Shown piece after piece: positions 9,429-22,352 of a DNA stretch of 64,000 bases (position 1 is the stretch's first letter; the number at the start of each line of letters is the position of its first letter). The notes beneath the pieces were generated by a model. That model saw nothing but the letters and a program-made list of their open reading frames with translations, was not told where the DNA came from and ran no database searches. The translations under genes and the position numbers were made by a program. This DNA comes from Pseudomonas sp. MH9.2 (GTDB taxonomy: Bacteria; Pseudomonadota; Gammaproteobacteria; Pseudomonadales; Pseudomonadaceae), in contig NZ_CP133784.1 in NCBI RefSeq assembly GCF_034353875.1, forward strand, positions 2,232,001 to 2,296,000, given 5' to 3'.

Positions 9429-10271
9429 TTATTGTGCGGCCGACTCCTGCACCACGCGAACCATCCGCTGTGGCGCAGGGATATTGATGTTGGCGGCCTT
9501 CAAACGATCCCGCGCTTCAATATTGAAATAAGCGACGACATCGGCATAGTCGCCGGTCTTGGTCCATGCACGCAGCGACAGGGTAATAGCATTCTCGCCC
9601 AACGTCGTGACCACCGCCTGAGGCGCCGGATCCTGCAGCACGCGAGGATCCTGAGCCATCTCCAGCAACACCTGCAGGGCTTGCCGCAGATCAGCGTCAT
9701 GCTCCACACCAATGTCAAAGACCACCTTGCGAGTTGGCTGACGGTTGGTGTTGGTGATGATGCCATTGGACAGGATGCCGTTAGGCACGATCACGGTCTT
9801 GTTATCACCCGTGCGCAGAACCGTATGGAAGATCAGGATGTTGTCGACCGTGCCGCTGATGTTTTGGGCTTCGATCCAATCACCAATGCGGAACGGGCGA
9901 AACAGCAAAATCAGCACACCGCCAGCGAAGTTCGCCAGACTGCCCTGCAACGCCAGACCGATGGCCAGACCCGCAGCACCGATGGCGGCCACGAACGAGG
10001 TCGTTTCGACACCGATCATCGACGCGACGCTGACGATCAGCAGCACTTTGAGGACGATGTTGGCCAGGTTGCTGATAAATCCCTGTAACGCCAGGTCGGC
10101 ATTGCGCAACGCCAGTAGCCCACCCAGTTTGCGCGTCACTTTGTTGATCAGCCACCAGCCGATACCCAGAGTAACCACGGCCAGCAACACTCGGCTGCCA
10201 TACTGCAGAAACATGGGAACCCAAGACTGGGATACCTTTACCAAATGATCAACTTCAGCATTCAAATCCAT
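9429..10271 (-). CDS. MscS-family small-conductance mechanosensitive channel
   Basis: A membrane channel of 280 residues, close to E. coli MscS (286). It opens under membrane tension to release solutes on osmotic downshock. There are three hydrophobic N-terminal segments. The pore helix has the Gly/Ala packing pattern GAAGLAIGLALQGSLANFAGG (about residues 95-115 in two stretches), followed by the cytosolic beta domain (FRIGDWIEAQNISGTV, VIVPNG). It ends with a short polar tail. The ATG at 10271 is chosen because AGGTG precedes it. yajQ lies 11 bases upstream in the same direction. Confidence 0.92.
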   Translation of the reverse strand: MDLNAEVDHLVKVSQSWVPMFLQYGSRVLLAVVTLGIGWWLINKVTRKLGGLLALRNADLALQGFISNLANIVLKVLLIVSVASMIGVETTSFVAAIGAAGLAIGLALQGSLANFAGGVLILLFRPFRIGDWIEAQNISGTVDNILIFHTVLRTGDNKTVIVPNGILSNGIITNTNRQPTRKVVFDIGVEHDADLRQALQVLLEMAQDPRVLQDPAPQAVVTTLGENAITLSLRAWTKTGDYADVVAYFNIEARDRLKAANINIPAPQRMVRVVQESAAQ

Positions 10272-10282
10272 TGAGGTCACCT

Positions 10283-10762
10283 TTAGTCGCGAAAGTTGTT
10301 GAACTGCAGGGGCATGCCGAACTCATGACCCCGCAGTACCGCCATCGCTTCTTGCAAATCATCACGTTTCTTGCCGGTCACACGGACTTGCTCGCCCTGA
10401 ATAGCGGCCTGCACCTTAAGCTTGGCGTCTTTGATATGAGCGACGATTTTCTTCGCCATCTCTTTATCAATGCCTTCCTTGAGGGTGGCTTCCTGCTTCA
10501 TCAATTTGCCGGACGCATAAGCATCCTTGAGCTCAAGGCATTGCACATCAATCTTGCGCTTGACCAGGCACAGCTTGAGGATTTCGACCATCGCCTCTAG
10601 CTGAAAATCTGCCTCGGCGGTGAGGTTCACGGTCAACTCCTTGAACTCGAATGTGCCTTTGCCTTTAAGGTCGTACCGACGATCCAGCTCTTTGATGGCA
10701 TTGTCGACGGCGTTAGTGACTTCGTGTTTATCCAGTTCGGACACTACGTCGAACGAGGGCAT
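10283..10762 (-). CDS. yajQ: YajQ-family nucleotide-binding protein
   Basis: A cytosolic protein of 159 residues, the standard YajQ length, with two ferredoxin-like domains. It starts [20 protein letters not shown] and ends LQFNNFRD. Members bind cyclic di-GMP in Xanthomonas and Pseudomonas and act with transcription factors. In P. fluorescens YajQ has also been linked to phage phi6 transcription. Start at 10762: GGAG is 7 bases upstream. It probably forms a two-gene unit with the mechanosensitive channel gene and is divergent from panE. Confidence 0.95.
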   Translation of the reverse strand: MPSFDVVSELDKHEVTNAVDNAIKELDRRYDLKGKGTFEFKELTVNLTAEADFQLEAMVEILKLCLVKRKIDVQCLELKDAYASGKLMKQEATLKEGIDKEMAKKIVAHIKDAKLKVQAAIQGEQVRVTGKKRDDLQEAMAVLRGHEFGMPLQFNNFRD

Positions 10763-10820
10763 GTAATTTCTCCAGATAAACGGCGCGGCTCGATATGAAG
10801 ATGGAGCACGCCTGACTTGA

Positions 10821-11855
<1,035 letters not shown>

Positions 11856-11934
11856 ATTACGGCGCGGCCAATATTGCTCAGTGCCTGAACCCCGCGTTAC
11901 CCTGCGGGTTCATCAATCGCCTGTGATTTGCCCG

Positions 11935-13971
11935 ATGCCATTGCGCCAGCGCCTAGAAAACCTACCGGTAGGACAGAAGCTTCTGGCCGCCTTGCTGGTC
12001 TTGTTGACCACGGTATTGTTGGTGGCCAACCTGACCTTCATCAGCGCCGCCTATTACATCTCCCAAGAAAGCATGGCCCCACAAGCCTTGCAGACCATTG
12101 GCCGACTGCTCAGCAACCCCGGTCTCAGCCAGGACGCGTTAACGTCGGAAAGCAACGCCAAAGCTTTGCTCAAGGAGCTCAAGAGCTATAGCTCATTGCG
12201 TGCGGCAGCACTGTACGACAACAACGGTGAGCGTCTGGCGCAGGTACAGCAGGGCGAAAAACTCAACTTGCCCGAACGCTACAAGAACATAGAAGGTTGG
12301 CGCCTGACCGAGTTTCGCAGCACTCAACTGATTCCCATCCCCAAAGCAGGAGAAGCTCCAGGCTACCTATTGCTGGTGGCCAGCAGTGAGCTGCCGATGG
12401 CGTTTTACACCGGCACGCTCACCGCCAGCCTGGGGATTCTGGTATTCAGCGTATTGCTGTGGCTGATCATCGCCCGGCAGATTCGGCGCCTGATCACCGA
12501 GCCGATCTACCAGCTCGAACAGCTGTCGCGCCAGGTGACCCGCGAGGAAAACTACGCACTGCGTGCCAAACGAGGCAACGACGATGAAATCGGCAGCCTG
12601 GCGGAAGCCTTCAACACCATGCTTTCGCGTATTGAAGCCCGGGAGCAGCAACTCAAACGTGCGCGGGACGACTCTCAAGACGCCTACGACCAAGCACAGG
12701 GCCTGGCAGAAGAAACCCGCCACACCAACCGCAAACTCGAACTCGAAGTGCAGGTGCGCAGCAAGATCGAGAAGAAACTCACCGGCTTCCAGAACTACCT
12801 CAACAGCATCATCGACTCGATGCCGTCAGCGCTGATCGCGCTGGACGAACAGCTGTATGTCACGCAATGGAACCAAGAGGCCAGCGCCCTCTCCGGCACA
12901 CCTCTGGATGAAGCCCTCAATCAGCCGATTTTCCTCGCCTTTGAGCCAATGAAAGCTTTCCTGCCGAAGATCAAACACACGGTCGAGCGACACACGGTCA
13001 CCAAGATCGAGCGGGTCACCTGGATCAAAGATGAAGTCCCTCACCACTATGCACTGACCTTTTATCCGCTGACAGGCGGCGCAGGCCGTGGCGTGGTGAT
13101 CCGCATCGATGACATCACCCAGCGGCTGTCGCTGGAGGACATGATGGTGCAGTCGGAGAAGATGCTGTCGGTCGGCGGGCTTGCGGCCGGCATGGCGCAT
13201 GAAATCAACAACCCCCTAGGCGCAATCCTGCACAACGTGCAGAACATTCGCAGACGCCTGTCGCCGGATCTGCCGAAAAACATCGAGCAGGCCGAACAAA
13301 ACGGCATTGATCTGGCGCAGGTCAATCGATACCTGGAAAGCCGTGAAGTGCCTAAATTACTCGAAGGCATCCAGCAGGCCGGCGCCCGCGCCGCCAAAAT
13401 CGTCAGCCACATGCTCAGTTTCAGCCGACTCAGCAACCGACAGATGGCGCCCTGCGACTTGCCCGCCTTGATCGATCAGGCCGTAGAAATCGCCAGTAAC
13501 GACTTCGACCTGACCATCGGCTTCGACTTCAAGGGCCAGGCCATCATTCGCCAGTTCGACCCCAACCTGGGCCCCGTACCCGGTACGGCTAACGAGCTGG
13601 AGCAGGTGCTGCTCAATTTGCTGAAGAACGCCGCGCAGGCCATCCATCAACGTGCAAATGATAGTGAACCGGGACGCATCATCCTGCGTACCCGCCTAAA
13701 CCCGCCTTGGGCCGAGATCCAGGTCGAAGACAATGGCATCGGGATGTCTGAGAACGTACGAAAACGCACCTTCGAGCCGTTTTTCACCACCAAGGAAATC
13801 GGTCAAGGCACAGGGCTCGGTCTGTCCGTGTCGTACTTCATTATCACCAACAACCACAAAGGCCAGATGGAAGTGCAATCGACCCCAGGCCAAGGCACTT
13901 GCTTCACCCTGCGCCTGCCGCTGGCCGGCAGCGCAATCAACGTTCAGGAACAGTCCCTTTCGGAGTTATAA
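11935..13971 (+). CDS. Orphan PAS-containing sensor histidine kinase
   Basis: A membrane sensor kinase of 678 residues. In order: TM1 (about 14-38), a periplasmic region of roughly 120 residues, TM2 (about 160-182), HAMP (to about 235), a coiled coil, a PAS domain (about 290-400), HisKA with the phospho-acceptor box GGLAAGMAHEINNPLG (about 418-433), and a HATPase domain with N box LLNLLKNAAQAI, G1 VEDNGIGM, and G2 GTGLGLSVSYF. No receiver gene is adjacent. In P. aeruginosa the positional homologue PA4398 affects swarming and biofilm formation, from memory. The ATG at 11935 (MPLRQRLENLP) is preferred because an in-frame GTG at 11881 would add a polar extension. Two bases separate it from the cobalamin adenosyltransferase gene. 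Confidence 0.88.
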   Translation: MPLRQRLENLPVGQKLLAALLVLLTTVLLVANLTFISAAYYISQESMAPQALQTIGRLLSNPGLSQDALTSESNAKALLKELKSYSSLRAAALYDNNGERLAQVQQGEKLNLPERYKNIEGWRLTEFRSTQLIPIPKAGEAPGYLLLVASSELPMAFYTGTLTASLGILVFSVLLWLIIARQIRRLITEPIYQLEQLSRQVTREENYALRAKRGNDDEIGSLAEAFNTMLSRIEAREQQLKRARDDSQDAYDQAQGLAEETRHTNRKLELEVQVRSKIEKKLTGFQNYLNSIIDSMPSALIALDEQLYVTQWNQEASALSGTPLDEALNQPIFLAFEPMKAFLPKIKHTVERHTVTKIERVTWIKDEVPHHYALTFYPLTGGAGRGVVIRIDDITQRLSLEDMMVQSEKMLSVGGLAAGMAHEINNPLGAILHNVQNIRRRLSPDLPKNIEQAEQNGIDLAQVNRYLESREVPKLLEGIQQAGARAAKIVSHMLSFSRLSNRQMAPCDLPALIDQAVEIASNDFDLTIGFDFKGQAIIRQFDPNLGPVPGTANELEQVLLNLLKNAAQAIHQRANDSEPGRIILRTRLNPPWAEIQVEDNGIGMSENVRKRTFEPFFTTKEIGQGTGLGLSVSYFIITNNHKGQMEVQSTPGQGTCFTLRLPLAGSAINVQEQSLSEL

Positions 13972-13973
13972 CC

Positions 13974-14549
13974 ATGGGCTTTCGCCTGTCGAAAATTTAC
14001 ACACGTACGGGCGACAAAGGCGAAACCGGCCTTGGTGATGGCCGCCGCGTACCCAAGGACCACCCGCGTATCGAGGCCATTGGCGAGGTCGACACATTGA
14101 ACAGCCAAGTGGGCGTATTGCTCGCAGGGTTGGCGGAGCAGGTCGAGCATTATCCGGGCTTGAGCGAGCTGATCGAGGTACTGACGCCTTGCCAGCATCG
14201 GTTGTTCGATCTGGGTGGCGAGTTGGCGATGCCTGCGTATCAAGCGCTCGACAACGCTGAAATCGAGCGCCTGGAGGCAGCCATCGATCTATGGAACGAG
14301 ACGCTGGGTCCGCTGGAAAACTTCATTCTGCCGGGCGGTTCAGCATTGATCGCGCAGGCCCACGTATGTCGCAGCCTGGCCCGCAGCGCCGAACGCCGTT
14401 GCCAACACCTGAATGCCCTCGAACCACTGGCAGGGGTTGGCCTGGCCTACATCAACCGACTGTCGGACCTGCTGTTCGTGGCGGCGCGTTTGATTGCCAA
14501 GCGTCAGGGCATTGCCGAGATTCTTTGGCAGGCGGCGCCAAAACCGTAG
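13974..14549 (+). CDS. PduO-type cob(I)alamin adenosyltransferase
   Basis: An ATP:cob(I)alamin adenosyltransferase of 191 residues that makes adenosylcobalamin. The family signature KIYTRTGDKGETGLGDG (about residues 7-23) forms the ATP site. The C-terminal half has the conserved LPGGS and RSLARSAERR segments that contact ATP and the corrin. It starts 2 bases after the sensor-kinase stop with GGAG in the kinase 3' end, so the two are co-transcribed. No other cobalamin genes are in the window. Confidence 0.92.
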   Translation: MGFRLSKIYTRTGDKGETGLGDGRRVPKDHPRIEAIGEVDTLNSQVGVLLAGLAEQVEHYPGLSELIEVLTPCQHRLFDLGGELAMPAYQALDNAEIERLEAAIDLWNETLGPLENFILPGGSALIAQAHVCRSLARSAERRCQHLNALEPLAGVGLAYINRLSDLLFVAARLIAKRQGIAEILWQAAPKP

Positions 14550-14560
14550 GGGCGAGGCGG

Positions 14561-15505
14561 TCAGACCTCTGGCCAAAACGCCCGAATCCCTGCCACGCCC
14601 TGCGCGCCGCTTTCCCAGGCGCGCTGACGATCATCGACACCGACACCGCCTAGCAAAAACACGGGCTTGCTGAAGCCGGCGATCAACTGCGTCGCCTGCT
14701 CCCACCCCATCGGCAGCGCGTCTGGATGGGTTTGCGTAGCTTGCACCGGAGACAACGTGACGAAATCCACCCCCATCTGCTCGGCCAGCGCCAATTCCTC
14801 AGCGTTGTGACAGGACGCCGCTAGCCAGCGTGCAGCAGGGAACGGTCGGCCTGCGCTGGCGAGTTTGCGCAACTGCGCCGCCGTCAGGTGCCACCCAGCA
14901 GCCGGGAAGTCACCCAGCCACTCCAGCGGCCCTTTGAGCATCAACTGCGCCTTGCCTGCGCAGAGTCCAACGGCATCCACCGCCAAGTCGCGATATTTCG
15001 GGTCGTACCCGTTCGGCGAGCGCAGCTGTACCAGCTTGATTCCTCCGGCTATCGCCTTCTGCAAACCGCGCAGCAATTCTGGCGTTTCCAGCCCCTCGGG
15101 GGTAATCAGGTACTCGCCAGGCAAGCGTGCTGCCGCGACGATAGGCTGATTCGCCGCCGGAAAGTCATAGTCCACCAGCTCGCGCGCAGACGCCCACGCC
15201 AATGGCTGGCCTTCGGCGCCATGCGGCTCACCGATGAATGCCGATACTTCCCAGACATCCAGCAACACCTGCTTGTCCGGGTAGTCGTGCTGAACCTTGA
15301 TCAACGGACGAGCGGTGACAACCACGATACCCAGCTCTTCCAGCAGCTCGCGTGCCAGCGCGACCTCGACCGTTTCACCGGTCTCGACCTTACCGCCGGG
15401 AAACTCCCACAAACCGCCCTGATGCTGAGTATCGGCACGTCGTGCGATAAGGATCTTGCCGTCGTTACCACGGATCACTGCCGCTGCTACATGAACTCGT
15501 TTCAC
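14561..15505 (-). CDS. Nudix (MutT) hydrolase fused to a TenI/ThiE-like domain
   Basis: A bifunctional-looking protein of 314 residues. Residues 1-130 are a MutT-type 8-oxo-dGTP diphosphatase with the complete Nudix box, G-KVETGETVEVA-RELLEELGI (about residues 36-58). The rest is a TIM-barrel of the thiamine-phosphate synthase/TenI type (IKLVQLRSPN, GVDFVTLSPVQATQTHP, FLLGGVGVDD). This fused MutT is standard in pseudomonads (PA4400 position), and the role of the second domain is not settled. The GTG start at 15505 overlaps the GST stop as GTGA and has GGAAG upstream. An in-frame extension would run into the GST gene. Confidence 0.88.
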   Translation of the reverse strand: MKRVHVAAAVIRGNDGKILIARRADTQHQGGLWEFPGGKVETGETVEVALARELLEELGIVVVTARPLIKVQHDYPDKQVLLDVWEVSAFIGEPHGAEGQPLAWASARELVDYDFPAANQPIVAAARLPGEYLITPEGLETPELLRGLQKAIAGGIKLVQLRSPNGYDPKYRDLAVDAVGLCAGKAQLMLKGPLEWLGDFPAAGWHLTAAQLRKLASAGRPFPAARWLAASCHNAEELALAEQMGVDFVTLSPVQATQTHPDALPMGWEQATQLIAGFSKPVFLLGGVGVDDRQRAWESGAQGVAGIRAFWPEV

Positions 15506-16134
15506 CGCACCACTTCCTCTAAACCTGCTTTCTGCCAGCGCTGAAAAGCAGGCCACTGGTAAATTGTTTCAACATACGCCTGCGCCTCTGCGGGCAATGC
15601 CACACGATAGGTCCGCAGGCGCACTGCAACCGGAGCGAAAAACGCATCCGCCGCGCTCAGCTTACCAAACAGATAAGGACCACTCTCAACGGCCGCGGCA
15701 CGACACTCAGCCCACAACGCAACGATACGATCGATGTCGGCCTGAGCGTCGGCAGGGATCACGTCCAGCGCCGCATCACGCCGAAGGTCGAACCCCATGT
15801 GCGTGCGCAAACCCATGAACCCGCTGTGCATCTGCGCGCAGGCTGAGCGCGCCTGGGCCCGGGCAGCGATATCCTGCGGCCAGAGTCCCGCCTCGGGAAA
15901 ACGCTCGGCCAGGTACTCAATAATCGCCAAAGAGTCAGCAATGGTCCCGTGTTCGGTTTTCAGGAGAGGAACTTTGCCGGTTGGCGAATGCTCAAGCGCC
16001 CGTTGCCGACTGTCTGGCTGATTCAGCCAAATCACTTTCTCGGTATAGGGCACGCCGATCATATCCAGCGCCAGCGCAGGACGCAGCGACCAGGAAGAAA
16101 AGCGTTTGTCGCCGATAATCAGGTGCAAGCTCAT
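15502..16134 (-). CDS. Glutathione S-transferase family protein
   Basis: A 210-residue two-domain protein. The N-terminal thioredoxin-like domain begins MSLHLIIGDKRFSSWSLRPALAL, and the SSWS segment is where the catalytic Ser of zeta/yfcF-like GSTs is expected. TGKVPLLKTEHGTIADSLAIIEYL is the glutathione-binding cis-Pro and Asp-Ser region. A helical domain follows. Probable role: conjugation or reduction of an unknown electrophile. The ATG at 16134 has GGAGAG upstream. It overlaps the MutT-TenI gene by 4 bases, so the two are translationally coupled. Confidence 0.88.
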   Translation of the reverse strand: MSLHLIIGDKRFSSWSLRPALALDMIGVPYTEKVIWLNQPDSRQRALEHSPTGKVPLLKTEHGTIADSLAIIEYLAERFPEAGLWPQDIAARAQARSACAQMHSGFMGLRTHMGFDLRRDAALDVIPADAQADIDRIVALWAECRAAAVESGPYLFGKLSAADAFFAPVAVRLRTYRVALPAEAQAYVETIYQWPAFQRWQKAGLEEVVR

Positions 16135-16224
16135 GTTCGGGACTCTCCAGGAGGGCGGATCGATCACCTCAGGTGGGAGCAAATACATTCGCGCCCACCT
16201 GTTCAGCTAAAATGCGCGTCCAGA

Positions 16225-17442
16225 TTACGTACGATATTCCGCGTTGATCTTCACGTACTCGTGCGACAGGTCGGTGGTCCAGATAGTTTCGCGGCATTCA
16301 CCACGGCCCAGCTCGATGCGGATGGTGATTTCAGCTTCGGCCATGACCGCCGAGCCCTGAGCTTCGGTGTAGGTGGTTGCACGGCAGCCCTGGCTGGCGA
16401 TGCACACAGCACCGAGGAAGACGTCGATCTTGCTGACGTCCAGATCCGGCACACCGGCGCGGCCCACCGCAGCAAGGATCCGGCCCCAGTTGGGATCGGA
16501 GGCGAACAACGCGGTTTTGATCAACGGTGAGTGCGCCACGGCGTAAGCCACGTCCAGACATTCCTGATGATTGCCGCCGCCATTCACTTCAACTGTGACG
16601 AACTTGGTTGCGCCCTCGCCATCACGGACGATGGCCTGAGCCACGTCCATGCATACTTCGAACACCGCTTGTTTAAGCGCGGCGAACAATGGACCTTTAG
16701 CCTCAGTGATCTCCGGTAATGCGGCCTTGCCCGTCGCGATCAGCATGCAGCAGTCGTTGGTCGAGGTATCGCCGTCGATGGTGATGCGATTGAACGACTT
16801 GTTGGCCCCGTCACGCAGCAGGTCCTGCAACACACTCTGCGCGACCTTGGCGTCAGTAGCGATGTAGCCGAGCATGGTCGCCATGTTCGGACGAATCATC
16901 CCTGCGCCCTTGCTGATCCCCGTCACGGTGATGGTCACGCCTTCATGCTGAAACTGACGGCTCGCCCCCTTGGGCAAAGTGTCAGTGGTCATGATCCCGG
17001 TTGCCGCGGCGGCCCAGTTATCCACAGACAGATCGTCCAGGGCGGCTTGCAGCGCGCCTTCGATTTTCTCCACGGGCAATGGCTCGCCAATCACCCCGGT
17101 GGAGTAAGGCAGCACCGCATTGGCGTCGACACCCGCCAGCTCCGCGAGCTTGGCGCAGGTACGCGCGGCGGCTGCTAGCCCCGGCGTACCGGTGCCCGCG
17201 TTGGCATTACCGGTGTTGGTCAGCAAATAACGCACAGGGCCTTGTACACGCTGCTTGGCCAGAATCACCGGCGCGGCGCAGAACGCGTTCAGCGTGAACA
17301 CGCCCGCCACACTGGAACCTTCAGCGCAGCGCATGACCACCACGTCTTTGCGCCCTGGGCGCTTGATTCCGGCAGAGGCAATGCCAAGTTCAAAACCAGG
17401 AACCGGGTGCAACGTCGGCAAAGGACCAAGACCAACAGCCAT
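16225..17442 (-). CDS. argJ: ArgJ, ornithine acetyltransferase / N-acetylglutamate synthase
   Basis: This enzyme recycles the acetyl group of N-acetylornithine to glutamate in arginine synthesis. It has 405 residues. The self-cleavage site is in [20 protein letters not shown], where the precursor is cut before the Thr of MATML to give alpha and beta chains; [14 protein letters not shown] lies upstream. It begins [14 protein letters not shown] and ends VKINAEYRT. The ATG at 17442 has AGGAG 8 bases before it. It is transcribed in the same direction as secA but separated from it by a terminator. Confidence 0.97.
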   Translation of the reverse strand: MAVGLGPLPTLHPVPGFELGIASAGIKRPGRKDVVVMRCAEGSSVAGVFTLNAFCAAPVILAKQRVQGPVRYLLTNTGNANAGTGTPGLAAAARTCAKLAELAGVDANAVLPYSTGVIGEPLPVEKIEGALQAALDDLSVDNWAAAATGIMTTDTLPKGASRQFQHEGVTITVTGISKGAGMIRPNMATMLGYIATDAKVAQSVLQDLLRDGANKSFNRITIDGDTSTNDCCMLIATGKAALPEITEAKGPLFAALKQAVFEVCMDVAQAIVRDGEGATKFVTVEVNGGGNHQECLDVAYAVAHSPLIKTALFASDPNWGRILAAVGRAGVPDLDVSKIDVFLGAVCIASQGCRATTYTEAQGSAVMAEAEITIRIELGRGECRETIWTTDLSHEYVKINAEYRT

Positions 17443-17500
17443 GAAGTGCGCTCCTTGAAAGCTATCTGCGCCGCCCGCATCGGTACGGCTCAATCGATGG

Positions 17501-17533
17501 AAAAACGCCGCGACGGCTGGGCCGGTCGCGGCG
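17501..17533 (-). terminator. Rho-independent terminator of secA
   Basis: On the minus strand a 9-bp stem, CGCCGCGAC / GTCGCGGCG, with a 10-base loop is followed by TTTTT. It begins 35 bases after the secA stop codon and ends before argJ. Confidence 0.85.
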
Positions 17534-17567
17534 CGGGGTATTTCAGGTTAACAACGCCAGGCTGAAC

Positions 17568-20303
<2,736 letters not shown>

Positions 20304-20462
20304 ATCGACAGGATCTTCCACACATAGGGATGGAGGGCGGCCCCGTGAGTCGCCCGTGCAGCCCTTATGGCCGCATGCGAACGAGCATTCTACCCGGAAA
20401 CGGTGGTGAGGAAAGTGGCGTTATTCCACGATACCGGCACAACGCTCTAATGGGGCAGCTTT

Positions 20463-20490
20463 ACAATAGGGCCGTTTTTTCGGACTTCAA
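20463..20490 (-). promoter_or_regulatory. Candidate sigma-70 promoter of secA
   Basis: On the minus strand TTGAAG (20485-20490), 16 bases, then TATTGT (20463-20468). It would give a leader of about 150 bases. The 306-base secA-dciA spacer otherwise shows no gene, and I could not identify the dciA promoter with confidence. Confidence 0.45.
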
Positions 20491-20609
20491 CCCATTGAGG
20501 GGAAAAGTGACGCATTGAATGTGTCCATAAAAGCACGGAAAACCCATCTAACGAAGCCGTGCGGGCGCTTTCTGCTACCATGGCCGCTCTGTAACTCAAG
20601 GTGTCCCAC

Positions 20610-21065
20610 ATGGCATTTCGTCCCCTCTCGGCAAGGGCGCCGGCCGTCTTGCTCCGCGAGGCGAAGCCGCTTAAAGCCATATTCCACCACGCTCAACGCC
20701 TGGCCCACTTACAGCGCCTGCTCGAAACCCAGCTGCAACCGGCTGCTCGTGAACACTGCCACGTCGCGTCCTGGCGTGAAGGCAGCCTGTTGCTGATCGT
20801 GACCGACGGTCATTGGGCCACGCGCCTGCGCTATCAACAGAAACGCCTGCAACGACAGCTGGTCGCTTTTGAAGAATTCGCCAGCCTGACGCGCATCCTG
20901 TTCAAAGTACAACCGCCTACCGTCCAACAGGGCGCAACAGGACACACCATCCATCTGTCGGCCAACGCCGCAGAAAGCATCCAGGCCACGGCAGAGGGTA
21001 TTACCGACCCTAATCTGCGTGCCGCGCTGGAGCGGCTAGCGAGTCATGGCAAGCCCAAGGGCTGA
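20610..21065 (+). CDS. dciA: DciA, replicative helicase loader (DUF721)
   Basis: A 151-residue DUF721 protein. DciA is the ancestral bacterial factor that loads and activates the DnaB replicative helicase in species lacking DnaC. It was characterised in P. aeruginosa, where I recall the gene being at this position beside secA. The N-terminal KH-like fold is visible (LQRLLETQLQPAAREHCHV, then GSLLLIVTDGHWATRLRYQ), followed by a more polar, probably flexible C-terminal region. ATG at 20610 with AAGGTG upstream. It faces away from secA and converges on the T6SS cassette. Confidence 0.85.
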   Translation: MAFRPLSARAPAVLLREAKPLKAIFHHAQRLAHLQRLLETQLQPAAREHCHVASWREGSLLLIVTDGHWATRLRYQQKRLQRQLVAFEEFASLTRILFKVQPPTVQQGATGHTIHLSANAAESIQATAEGITDPNLRAALERLASHGKPKG

Positions 21066-21158
21066 AGAAACACTGCCGGACGCTGCCGCTATTGATACGG
21101 CGTGTGCAACGCTGGCACCACGCCCACGCGCCCTGATTTGCAGGGATGCGCCTATTGG

Positions 21159-22352
21159 TCACTGAGTCTGCTTACCCAGCAGTGCGCAGGCGTTCATGAA
21201 GGTCATTTTCTGTTTGCGCATTGCGTCTTCCACCGTGCGCGTGGCTTTTTGCAGGACGGGGCTGGGTTTGGCCCATTGATCGGTGGGGATCGGTTGCGAC
21301 CAGCGCTGCACGTGGTCGGGCAACACGGGGGAACCGGCTTTGTGACCCCACTCGGCTATCATGTACGGCATTTTCCAGAAGGTTAAAACCCGGCGCACGT
21401 ACCACCAGCGCACGGGCCAGCGGGTGCGAGGCTCAAGGCCGACTCTGGCGAGATACTCATCACTCAACGGGCAGTGCAAATCGCCCATGTCTTCCTTGAT
21501 CCGCCGCTCCACGTCCCACGTGTGTAGCCCTTCGTAGGGTCGAAGTTCATCCTCGGTCAACTCCCGCCCCAACAGCATCTTCAGCCAGTCGCCCGTTTGA
21601 TCCTTGGGAATGCCTTGCTCCATGTACATACGAATGGCCTCCCAGGTGCCAATGGCATGGGCCTGGCTGGGTTTACCGACCAATACGAACTGCACGGTGT
21701 CGTTTTTCTCGTCCTCCAGCCCCATGCCGAAGGTGTAGAACTGGGTGGCACCGTATTGGCTGACCATTTCTGATTGAGACACCCAGGCGACCACGCGCTC
21801 CCATGGCACGATCAGGACTTCGTGGGTGTCGCTGTCGACGAAACAAACTTCGCGACGTTGGCGGTTGAAGCGCAGGGGGTATTGTTTGGCTTGGGTGCGA
21901 ACGCCAGAAATAACGGTTTCAATCATAATTCCAATGCATATCGGAGCGACCCAAAGCCCTAAATTCAAGAACCAAGAAAATAATATGTTCCAGTCATTTG
22001 AAAATGAGTTATTAGTATTGGGCGGCGTCGCAGCTAACAAAATCAATGCAAGCATGAGCGGGCAGATAAATATCAAGAAAATCATTAGCCACATAACCCA
22101 AGCCAACAATTTCCCCTGAAAAACCATACCGTTGTTGCTGCCGCCCATCTGCAGATACACATCATTCATCGCTGAGAAATCCTGCATGCTCACGGGCGCT
22201 TGACCGGTACACACCGGCAACGGTGCTAAATACAGTGTTTCCTCAAGGCCATGCTTCCGCACCTCGCCAACAGTAGGACGATTGTCTGTAATGTCCTGCG
22301 CCGCCATGGACGGCGCAGGGTTTTCTTTGCGTTTGAATACTTTACTGAGCAT
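21159..22352 (-). CDS. Probable T6SS immunity protein, copy A (DUF6708-like membrane protein)
   Basis: A 397-residue protein and the last gene of the cassette. It has a polar N-terminus (1-80), two predicted membrane helices (about 83-108 and 122-148), then a soluble C-terminal domain with PLRFNRQRREVCFVD, VPWERVVAWVSQSEM and GLEPRTRWPVRWWYVRR. I take it for a DUF6708-type protein, a family often found beside T6SS effectors, but have no search result. An immunity role is inferred from position directly after the effector and from the membrane anchoring. Compared with copy C it differs at only 21 positions by eye, and the membrane block is identical. Its C-terminus (GKQTQ) differs from the other two (NKHAQ). 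Confidence 0.7.
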   Translation of the reverse strand: MLSKVFKRKENPAPSMAAQDITDNRPTVGEVRKHGLEETLYLAPLPVCTGQAPVSMQDFSAMNDVYLQMGGSNNGMVFQGKLLAWVMWLMIFLIFICPLMLALILLAATPPNTNNSFSNDWNILFSWFLNLGLWVAPICIGIMIETVISGVRTQAKQYPLRFNRQRREVCFVDSDTHEVLIVPWERVVAWVSQSEMVSQYGATQFYTFGMGLEDEKNDTVQFVLVGKPSQAHAIGTWEAIRMYMEQGIPKDQTGDWLKMLLGRELTEDELRPYEGLHTWDVERRIKEDMGDLHCPLSDEYLARVGLEPRTRWPVRWWYVRRVLTFWKMPYMIAEWGHKAGSPVLPDHVQRWSQPIPTDQWAKPSPVLQKATRTVEDAMRKQKMTFMNACALLGKQTQ

